From: Streptomyces sp. NBC_01314
GTDB lineage: Bacteria > Actinomycetota > Actinomycetes > Streptomycetales > Streptomycetaceae
Reading direction: 5' to 3'
NCBI RefSeq assembly: GCF_041435215.1
Contig: NZ_CP108394.1
Coordinates: 1,612,001 to 1,676,000, forward strand
Length of the DNA stretch: 64,000 bases
Below are positions 58,086 through 64,000 of the stretch, one piece after another. The first letter of the stretch is position 1, and each line of letters starts with the position of its first letter. The notes under the pieces are model-generated. The model saw only the letters and a list, made by a program, of their open reading frames with translations, had not been told where the DNA came from and ran no database searches. The position numbers were made by a program, and so were the translations under genes.

Positions 58086-58583
58086 ACACCCGCTGTCCAG
58101 TTCGCGGGGGGAACTTCACCGCGATGGCTTCGCGGAGTTCGGGCGACCACGGATGGTTCCCACGTTCACTGCACGACGTTTCACGAAGGAGGCGTCCGAC
58201 TTTGCCCCGGCAGCATCGCCAGCGGTACGCCGCAGGCTTTTCCACTGGCCTCACCACCGACGGATCCGGTCGGCTTCTGAGTTGACCGCTCCTGGCGAAC
58301 CAGGACGGCCACGCGCTGCACCCCGGCCCATATCCACCAGATTTGAGCCGGCACATCGCTTACGGGGCTTTACACCATCGGTTCCTCGCGTACACCTCTC
58401 CGTATCGCTTGCCGGACCCGACCTGTCTGGCAGTGCCAGGCCGTCCCGTCGTTGTCAGGACTGCTCTCCATCCTCACCGGCGTCTCCCGGGTCGGACTGT
58501 CCTCAGCTACTCCGCCCAGCTGCGACTGAGCGGAGGCAGGGTCCTTTCATCCCCGCACGTCATGCAGCGCCTCGTGGCGCACA

Positions 58584-58655
58584 AAGCCGTCGATGTACTG
58601 CGACATGAAGCCCGTACGGCCAGCAGACGAAGAACGTTCTTGTTTCATACAGTCC
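58584..58655 (-). pseudogene. Probable 5' exon fragment of the IS3 transposase hit by intron A
   Basis: The - strand reads KQERSSSAGRTGFMSQYIDG, then F at the intron boundary. Joined to FHYNPCRIQKRLGY (52696) it resembles the IS3 C-terminal pattern YIEGFYNPxRxxxxLGY. Upstream of about 58655 no further transposase similarity is seen. Assignment rests on ~7 residues. Confidence 0.4.
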
Positions 58656-58837
58656 AAAGAAACTTGGGTTCTTCTAGAGTCTCAAGTCGGTTGCCTGGAG
58701 ACTCCGTTCCACTCCAGGCAACCTCTGCACCTGCGCCACTCTCCGCGATCGCCTCAGCACATCGCGCCACGATAGGCGTCTCAAGCGAATTCTCCCGGAC
58801 CAGTAGCGGACCAAACGGCCCCGTCGCCCCCTGCCCG

Positions 58838-59000
58838 GACGACGCACACAAGCTAGACATCCACCGCGTCGTGCCGCTGGCCGAAGCCTGGAACTCCGGC
58901 GCTTCGACGTGGTCTGCGGCTGAGCGGGGGCTACGCGAACGACTCGGTGATCCGCGGTCCCTGCGGGTGATATCGGCGGCGCCAAATAGATCGGCTACCG
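58838..59000 (+). pseudogene. Fragment of a secreted HNH-endonuclease-family protein
   Basis: DDAHKLDIHRVVPLAEAWNS, then GASTWSAAERGLRERLGDPR and SLRVISAAPNRSA. This matches the HNH family of Streptomyces exported proteins (KLDIDHVVPLAEAWDSGAS...LVAVTAxxNRxK). The core DH pair is changed to DIHR, and both ends are missing. It is cut by the IS3 relic that starts near 58993. Confidence 0.6.
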
Positions 59001-59293
59001 GTGGCTGGCCCGGCCTGCCACCGACGCCGAACTGACCCAGGCTTACCGGGCCAACGCCCTGTTCGACGCGCACCGCGACGATCCCGAGTTCGGGGCACCG
59101 CTTCCTTATCGACGAGGCCCGCGCCGCCGGTGAGGCGATGGCCGAGCGGACCGCCTGGCGGATCTGCCGGGACAACGGCTGGTGGAGTGCCTTCGGCAAA
59201 CGCAGGGGCCGCGGGAAGAACGCCAACGCCGGGCCACCGGTCCACGATGACCTGGTGCGGCGGAACTTCACCGCGGACGGGCCGAACCGTTAG
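58993..59293 (+). pseudogene. IS3-family orfB relic, left part, frameshifted
   Basis: GYRWLARPATDAELTQAYRA, NALFDAHRDDPEFG, then after a frameshift near 59095 HRFLIDEARAAGEAMAERTA, WRICRDNGWWSAFGKRRG and VRRNFTADGPNR. It continues beyond the IS1380 element at 60961. This is a different IS3 type from the one at 56796-58118. Confidence 0.75.
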
Positions 59294-60960
59294 CCTCGCT
59301 GTTTCGCTTGGGGTGACGAGGTGGCGCTGTGGGGTTGATCGAGGCGGTATCGGGCGGTGGGCATGGTGGGGACCCGGCGCGGTGGTCGGGTTCTCCAAGG
59401 TCTTTCGTGTCGTAGGTGGCCGGGGTGGCTGGTCAGTTGGCGGGGCGGGGTAGGGCGGCCAGACGGTGGAAGGCGGCGGCGAGTTGGTGTCGCCAGGGCC
59501 AGGTTGCTGCGATCCGCAGATGGAGGCGACGGCCGCCGCGGGTGAGACGGGCAGCGACGTGCAGGATCCGGTAGCGGAGTTTCTTGGGTTCGGCGGTGGC
59601 CAGTTCGCCGTCCAGCAGCAGGACGCGGGTCCAGGCCAGAAGGTCGATGGCCGCGAGGCTGAGCTCGAGCCAGGCGGCGTTGACGGAGAACAGGCGGGAT
59701 GGGAAGCGTCCGAAGCCGGTGGTCTTGCCGCACCGGATGTGGTCCTCGACGGTGGCGTGTCCACGGTGGCGGACCTCCAGGAACTGGGCCGAGCCGCCGC
59801 CGGAGTACGGGGTGTCGGTGAGGAAGACCTGGTGCCGCAGGCCCTCGTCCTGGTCGAACAGGGACAGTTGGGCGCCGGGGTGCGGGCGTTCGCGGCGCAC
59901 GATGATGCGGGTTCCGGCCGGGTAGCCGTTCAGGTCGACCATGCCGGTCAGCTCGGCGACCTCGGCGCCGGCACGCAGTGTTCCGTCCTGGTCCAGGGCG
60001 GGGTGCCAGACCTGTTCGGGCAGGGCGCGGATTGCGCGGCGGACCGGTGCGGTGACCGCGTATCCGACCGAGAAACGCAGGTGAAGGCCTTTGTCACGCA
60101 AGGCGCGGAGATGCGTGAGGAACGCCTTCGCACTGCCCGCGCTGTCGGTGCGGACCAGGATGTCGGTGCCGTGCCGATGGGCGTCGGGGATCTGCGCGAG
60201 GGCCTGGTCGAGCACGGTGATGTGATCGGCGGCGGTGTTGGCTCCGGCGTTGCCAGGCCGCAGCAGCCCGGACATCGCCTCGCCGGTGTTGGCCAGGAAA
60301 CACAGCAACGGGTGGAACCCGAAGCCGCCTTTGTAAGTGGGTGCGGCCTGGTCTTTCTCGGAGTGGCAGGTGACCAGCGTGGCGTCGAGGTCCAGGACCA
60401 GGCCGGGCAGTTCGCGTCCGCCGGCCTTCACTGCGGGTATCGCGGTGCGGGTCTCGGCGGCCTGTAGCCAGGCCACTTCCCGGGCTGCGGCGCGGGCCGA
60501 CCGCAGGCGGTCCAGTATGCGTTCGTCGACGGCGGCCAGCAGCCGCCAAGCCGTCGGCGTGGAGGCCACCGGGCCGAACACCTCGCGCTGGTCCCGCAGA
60601 ACGGCCAGATCCGCGATCGCCTCGCCGCCGTCGGCGAGCATCACTGCGAGATCGGTGGCGATCCGGCCCGGGTCGTGGCCGGTGCCGCGCGGCCGAAGCG
60701 GCCGGAGCACGGTGGAATACGCCGCCGTCAGCCCGGTCGCTTCGGCGAGGTCCGCCAGCAAACGTGCTCCGGCGTGCCCGACCACCCCCGACCCGTCAGT
60801 GGACACCACAAGCCGGGGCCGCGAACCGATATCCTTCACGCAGAAAGTGCCTTCCTCTGGCGACGACAGAACCCCTAGACAAGGTCCATCGTCCCAGCTC
60901 AGGAAGGCACTTTTGCGTTTCTACCCAACCCTCAGCCGCACCCCAACCGAAACGGCGAGG
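59294..60960 (-). mobile_element. IS1380-family insertion sequence, complete (1667 bp)
   Basis: The termini CCTCGCTGTTTCGCTTGGGG (left) and the complement of the right end CCTCGCCGTTTCGGTTGGGG differ at two positions. A 4-bp duplication TTAG flanks it at 59290-59293 and 60961-60964. One intact transposase gene fills it. It splits an IS3 orfB relic between FTADGPNR and WLTDITEH. Confidence 0.92.
59433..60839 (-). CDS. IS1380-family transposase
   Basis: 468 aa DDE transposase. Catalytic blocks: GLVLDLDATLVTCHSEKD (first Asp), GTDILVRTDSAGSAKAFL (second Asp) and RHRGHATVEDHIRCGKTTGF (Glu). YKGGFGFHPLLCFLANTGEA is a family hallmark. It starts at GTG 60839; frame and length look intact, so the element may be mobile. 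Confidence 0.93.
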   Translation of the reverse strand: MKDIGSRPRLVVSTDGSGVVGHAGARLLADLAEATGLTAAYSTVLRPLRPRGTGHDPGRIATDLAVMLADGGEAIADLAVLRDQREVFGPVASTPTAWRLLAAVDERILDRLRSARAAAREVAWLQAAETRTAIPAVKAGGRELPGLVLDLDATLVTCHSEKDQAAPTYKGGFGFHPLLCFLANTGEAMSGLLRPGNAGANTAADHITVLDQALAQIPDAHRHGTDILVRTDSAGSAKAFLTHLRALRDKGLHLRFSVGYAVTAPVRRAIRALPEQVWHPALDQDGTLRAGAEVAELTGMVDLNGYPAGTRIIVRRERPHPGAQLSLFDQDEGLRHQVFLTDTPYSGGGSAQFLEVRHRGHATVEDHIRCGKTTGFGRFPSRLFSVNAAWLELSLAAIDLLAWTRVLLLDGELATAEPKKLRYRILHVAARLTRGGRRLHLRIAATWPWRHQLAAAFHRLAALPRPAN

Positions 60961-61015
60961 TTAGTGGCTCACGGACATCACCGAGCACGCAACCGGCGAG
61001 GGCAAGCTGTATCTG
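60961..61015 (+). pseudogene. IS3-family orfB relic, right part
   Basis: Reads WLTDITEHATGEGKLYLCAV, the DDE first-Asp block of IS3 OrfB, continuing the left part at 58993-59293. After CAV similarity ends abruptly. The rest to 61222 (about 200 nt) has no clear gene; ALACAFLAVIWTRMLL near 61030 could be another transposase tail. Confidence 0.75.
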
Positions 61016-61222
61016 TGCGCGGTCAGAGCCTGTTCGCGCTCGCCTGCGCGTTCCTGGCCGTGATATGGACGCGAATGCTGCTGTCGTGACACCGGTCGTT
61101 CCGGCGCCGAGGCTCCCCGTCCGCACGCGGCAAAGCCCGGCCGCTCCCCCTTCGCGCCACGTCCGGCCGAAAGCTTCTGCCCCACCACCAGGACACATAC
61201 CCAGGGAATGAGGAATCCAGCA

Positions 61223-62110
61223 CTAGGGGCTGATGTCCTCCAGGGCGATCAGTGCGCGGGCGAGTGCGGGATTGCGCGAGTGTCGGGGCCACAGCAGATG
61301 CAGCTCCACGGGTTCGGGGACATGCGTAGCCAGTGGTACGAACGCAACGTTGGGGATGCGGAGCAACTTTGCGGAGGCAGGGACGAAGGCGACACCGCGG
61401 TTGGCAGACACCAGCCACAGCATCGTGAGCACCTGGCTGACGCTGTGCACCACGCGTTCCTGTGCCAGCGGGACCATGCTCACCATCAGGTCGTAGAAGT
61501 ACCGGGCCTTTTGCTGCGAGTGGAAGATCAGCGGCTCCCCGGTGAGGTCCTCGGTGCCCACGGGTCGGTCCAGGTCGACCAGCCTGTGCTCCGCGGGCAC
61601 GGCGAGCATCAGGGCCTCCCGGTGGAGCAGCCGGGAGTCGAAGAGCTCGGAGTCGAACGGCGGGCGGGCGAGGCCCAGATGGAGGTCCTCGCTGGCCAGC
61701 GCCGCGATCTGCTCGCGGGTGACCATCTCGTAGAGTTCGATGCGCACATCCGGCAACTGCTGTTCCAGCCGGTTGAGGAGGTGGCCGAGCGTGCCGAACG
61801 TTGAAGCCGCGGTGAAGCCGAGACGGACCACACCGCGCGATCCCGAGTGGATGCGCTGCGCCAGGTTCGGCGCCGCCTCGGCGATGGCCAGGATGCGTCG
61901 CGCCTCAACAAGGAAGGCCTCGCCGGCGGGAGTCAGCTCCACATGACGGTTGTCGCGTTCGAGTAGTTGGACGCCGACGGCGGCCTCGAGCTTCTGTATC
62001 TGGCGACTGAGCGGTGGCTGGGTCATACGCAGTCGCGCGGCCGCCCGGCCGAAGTGCAACTCCTCGGCAACGGCCACCAATCCGCGGAGTTGCTCCAGGG
62101 TGTAACCCAT
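61223..62110 (-). CDS. LysR-family transcriptional regulator
   Basis: 295 aa. The N-terminal winged helix is LEQLRGLVAVAEELHFGRAA with ARLRMTQPPLSRQIQKLEAA; the C-terminal sensor has VRLGFTAASTFGTLGHLL and LASEDLHLGLARPP. It is divergent from the tctCBA transporter genes, with 120 nt between starts, the usual arrangement for LysR control of a neighbouring transporter. The inducer is likely a carboxylate. Confidence 0.94.
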   Translation of the reverse strand: MGYTLEQLRGLVAVAEELHFGRAAARLRMTQPPLSRQIQKLEAAVGVQLLERDNRHVELTPAGEAFLVEARRILAIAEAAPNLAQRIHSGSRGVVRLGFTAASTFGTLGHLLNRLEQQLPDVRIELYEMVTREQIAALASEDLHLGLARPPFDSELFDSRLLHREALMLAVPAEHRLVDLDRPVGTEDLTGEPLIFHSQQKARYFYDLMVSMVPLAQERVVHSVSQVLTMLWLVSANRGVAFVPASAKLLRIPNVAFVPLATHVPEPVELHLLWPRHSRNPALARALIALEDISP

Positions 62111-62230
62111 GCAAAGAAGGTATCAGCCTATGCACTAAGGGAGTTGGACAGGCATGAAGGGTGATCATAGGCTGCGCGACAGCGTGGACCTCGGCACCCC
62201 CACCACCCTCATCGCGCTTGGGGAGAACTC

Positions 62231-63238
62231 ATGCTGAACAGCCTTCGGGTGCGCCGCCGCATCGCGGCTGCAACCATGCTCACCGTTTCACTCGCTCTGG
62301 CCGGCTGCGGCGGGAACGTCGGCAATCAGAAGTCCGAGGACGACGCCTCGTTCCCGGACCGCGGGATCACCCTCCTCGTCGGCCAGGACGCCGGCGGCAG
62401 CACAGACCTCACCGCGCGGGCGGTCGCCGATCCCGCGGACTCCGATCTCAAGCAGACCGTCACCGTGCTCAACAAGCCCGGCGCCAACGGCGCCCTCGCC
62501 GCGAAAGAGCTCGCCGGTGCCAAGGCGGACGGCTACACGCTGATGGTCTTCGTGGGTTCTCTGGCGTACATAACCCCGCTGGCTGTCCCGGCCGACGAAG
62601 CCGTCGACATCAACGACTACGAGGTCGTCACCGGCCTCTCCCAGGACGACTACGTCCTCGTCGCCGGCGCCAAGTCCGGCTTCAAGACGGTCAAGGACAT
62701 CGTCGACGCCAAGAAGGCCATCAAGTACGGCACCACCGGCGTCGGCACGGGCAGCCACCTCAGTCAGGCACTGCTGTTCTCCCAGGCGAAGGTCGACGCG
62801 ACCGCGGTGCCGTTCGACGGCGGCGCCCCCACGCTCACCGCGGTCATGGGCGGCCAGGTCGACGTCGCCTCCATCCAACTCGGCGAGGCCCAACCCCAGA
62901 TCAAGGCCGGCAAGATAGCCCCGCTGGTGACGTTCGCGGAGAAGCGGCCCTCGTACATGCCGGACACCCCGACAGCCGTCGAGGCGGGCTACGACGTCCC
63001 AGTCCAGCAATCACGCGCGATCGTCGCCCCCAAGGGCACCCCCAAGGACGTCGTCGTGCGACTGCGAACGGCGTTCCAAAAGGCGTTCGCCAACGCGGAG
63101 TACAAGGACTTCAACACGCAGCGACTGCTCACTCCCAACGAGGTGGACGGTCCCGCCGTGATCGACCAGTGGACGGCCGCGCTGAAGAAGTACCGCGACC
63201 TCACGGGCCAGTACAAGATCGACCTGAGCGAAGACTGA
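62231..63238 (+). CDS. tctC: Tripartite tricarboxylate transporter substrate-binding lipoprotein (TctC/Bug family)
   Basis: 335 aa. The signal peptide ends LALAGCGG, a lipobox with Cys ~26. Bug-family blocks: ITLLVGQDAGGSTDLTARAV, VTVLNKPGANGALAAKELAG, KADGYTLMVF, YGTTGVGTGSHLSQALLFSQ and VPFDGGAPTLTAVMGGQVDV. It binds a carboxylate outside the cell and passes it to TctBA. Its stop overlaps tctB (TGATG). Confidence 0.94.
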   Translation: MLNSLRVRRRIAAATMLTVSLALAGCGGNVGNQKSEDDASFPDRGITLLVGQDAGGSTDLTARAVADPADSDLKQTVTVLNKPGANGALAAKELAGAKADGYTLMVFVGSLAYITPLAVPADEAVDINDYEVVTGLSQDDYVLVAGAKSGFKTVKDIVDAKKAIKYGTTGVGTGSHLSQALLFSQAKVDATAVPFDGGAPTLTAVMGGQVDVASIQLGEAQPQIKAGKIAPLVTFAEKRPSYMPDTPTAVEAGYDVPVQQSRAIVAPKGTPKDVVVRLRTAFQKAFANAEYKDFNTQRLLTPNEVDGPAVIDQWTAALKKYRDLTGQYKIDLSED

Positions 63239-63738
63239 TGAGCTCGCCCACGGAGATCCCGTCGGCCGCAGGTGAGCCCGCCGACGAGAATCGACCACCG
63301 GCGGCAGGCCCGGCGGCCCAGCTCGTCACGGCCGTCGTCGTCGTGGCTCTCGGTGCCACCGCGCTCACAGGGGCGCTGGACCTGGGCATCGGGAGCCCCG
63401 CCAAGCCCGGCCCTGGCACCTGGCCTGCCCTCGTGAGCGCGGCACTGACCGTCCTCGGTGTTCTCCTGGCCGCCAATGCCCGGCGCATGGACGACGCCGA
63501 GCAGTTCACCCGTACCGGACTTCTCGTTCTCGTAGCCGTCGGCAGCATGGTCGGGTTCGTGGCGGTCGTCGGCGTCATCGGCTTCGAGATCCCTGCGGCG
63601 CTCCTGACGTTTTTCTGGCTCCGCGTGCTCGGACGGGAGAGCTGGCGGACCTCCATCGTCGTCAGTCTCGTCCTCACGATCGTCCTCTACGCGCTGTTCG
63701 TCGGCGCGCTCGAGGTCACCATCCCCCACCTGTTCTGA
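63238..63738 (+). CDS. tctB: Tripartite tricarboxylate transporter small membrane subunit TctB
   Basis: 166 aa, four membrane segments (AQLVTAVVVVALGATALTGA, LVSAALTVLGVLLAA, LLVLVAVGSMVGFVAVVGVI, SIVVSLVLTIVLYALFVGAL). The ATG overlaps the tctC stop by one base. TctB with TctA forms the sodium- or proton-coupled permease. Confidence 0.92.
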   Translation: MSSPTEIPSAAGEPADENRPPAAGPAAQLVTAVVVVALGATALTGALDLGIGSPAKPGPGTWPALVSAALTVLGVLLAANARRMDDAEQFTRTGLLVLVAVGSMVGFVAVVGVIGFEIPAALLTFFWLRVLGRESWRTSIVVSLVLTIVLYALFVGALEVTIPHLF

Positions 63739-63768
63739 CCCGATACCACCACAGGTCCGGGAGGGCCG

Positions 63769-64000
63769 TTGGACGTGTCCCCCGTGCTCGACGGCTTCGC
63801 CGTCGTTCTTGAGCCGGTCAACCTTCTGTATTGCCTCGTCGGTGTGCTCATCGGCATGCTGGTGGGTGTCCTGCCCGGTCTGGGACCGGCCGCGACCATA
63901 GCCATTCTTCTCCCGATCACCCTGGGCATGGAACCCGTGACCGCGATCATCATGGTGGCGGGCATCTTCTACGGCGCGCAGTACGGCGGCACCGTCACCT
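63769..64000 (+). CDS. tctA: Tripartite tricarboxylate transporter large permease TctA, N-terminal part (cut by window end)
   Basis: Reads LDGFAVVLEPVNLLYCLVGV, LIGMLVGVLPGLGPAATIAI and YGAQYGGTVT, the N-terminal hallmark of TctA (GVLPGLGPAATIALLLP and FYGAQYGGS). GGGAGGG at 63759-63765 precedes both a TTG (63769) and a GTG (63775) start; TTG gives the usual N-terminal length. The gene continues past the window. Confidence 0.93.
   Translation, partial: MDVSPVLDGFAVVLEPVNLLYCLVGVLIGMLVGVLPGLGPAATIAILLPITLGMEPVTAIIMVAGIFYGAQYGGTVT

Larger units (their letters stand above)
56796..58118 (+). mobile_element. IS3-family insertion sequence (1323 bp) inside intron A
   Basis: It ends in 5'-TGA...TCA-3' with imperfect inverted repeats: 56796-56822 and the complement of 58092-58118 agree at 22 of 27 positions (both begin TGA(G/A)GTTCCCCC and end GGACAGC). 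A 3-bp duplication CCG flanks it (56793-56795 and 58119-58121). It holds orfA and a damaged orfB. It separates intron A's 5' domains from its reverse transcriptase gene. Confidence 0.9.
52697..58583 (-). mobile_element. Group II intron A, interrupted by intron B and an IS3 element (total 5887 bp; about 2.2 kb without the inserts)
   Basis: The 5' end GTGCGCCACGAGGCGC begins at 58583 (- strand). The region 58583-58122 is folded-RNA-type sequence without a gene (domain I-like). The 3' end is placed at 52697: domain VI arms CGGTTCGGGG and CCCCGGACCG close just before the terminal AC. Domain V is at 52754-52789. The encoded reverse transcriptase is split by intron B at 54127-56522. An IS3 element occupies 56796-58118 with a CCG duplication. 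The flanking exons read SQYIDGF (5') and FHYNPCRIQKRLGY (3') in one frame, fitting an IS3 transposase target. Boundaries are inferred, not measured. Confidence 0.75.

Noticed and set aside
58122..58583. Open frames in the intron A 5' region as proteins
   Set aside because: The sequence fits structured intron RNA (GTGCG start, GAACGTGGGAACC-like segment) and the frames have no protein similarity.
62161..63738. 525-codon frame ending in tctB
   Set aside because: Its first two thirds are an Arg-rich shadow of tctC; the real tctB starts at 63238 with a TGATG overlap.

Overview
The window looks like a Streptomyces-type actinomycete chromosome. GC is very high with a third-position bias, GTG starts and GGAGG-like ribosome sites are common, and a modular type I polyketide synthase, TAT and lipoprotein signals and F420-type enzymes are present. 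The density of transposons, introns and broken genes suggests an accessory, possibly arm, region.

Layout. (1) 1-13.3 kb: end of a modular PKS cluster on the + strand: the C-terminus of one PKS, a complete terminal PKS (KS-AT-DH-ER-KR-ACP-TE, malonyl-type AT), an AMP-dependent acyl ligase, a luciferase-like (LLM) oxidoreductase, a cytochrome P450 and an SRPBCC protein. It is closed by a perfect hairpin. (2) 13.4-26.3 kb: a glycan-use locus with two related secreted clan GH-A-like glycosidases carrying CBM35-like modules, an intracellular (alpha/alpha)6-barrel glycosidase, a sugar ABC importer and a LacI regulator. Four near-identical operator palindromes lie in the divergent control region. 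(3) 27.6-32.9 kb: a urease operon ureAB(fused)-ureC-ureF-ureG-ureD with an unusually long linker in UreAB and a large UreC. (4) 33-38.9 kb: nicotinamidase, a VOC protein, catalase-peroxidase KatG and an AraC-type regulator, among fragments of integrases and an IS21 istA gene.

(5) 39.1-51.1 kb: a catabolic island with an SDR, a lactate/malate dehydrogenase-like protein, a benzoylformate decarboxylase-like ThDP enzyme, an IclR regulator, a frame-broken nitrilase, an amidase, and a divergent five-gene branched-chain-type ABC importer. Together they suggest uptake and hydrolysis of an aromatic amide or nitrile feeding a mandelate/benzoylformate-like route; this is inference. (6) 51.1-61.0 kb: a nest of mobile elements. 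An IS630-type element (TA duplication, perfect ends) and a group II intron (A) sit in an IS3 transposase relic. Intron A's reverse-transcriptase gene is split by a second group II intron (B), giving a twintron, and intron A's 5' part is split by an IS3 element with a CCG duplication. Next to it an IS1380-type element with a TTAG duplication splits another IS3 transposase relic. (7) 61.2-64 kb: a LysR regulator divergent from tctC-tctB-tctA, with tctA cut by the window end.

No CRISPR array, tRNA, rRNA or replication origin was recognised. The most unusual structure is the nested twintron at 51.4-58.6 kb; its boundaries can be placed because removing each element restores the reading frame of its host gene.
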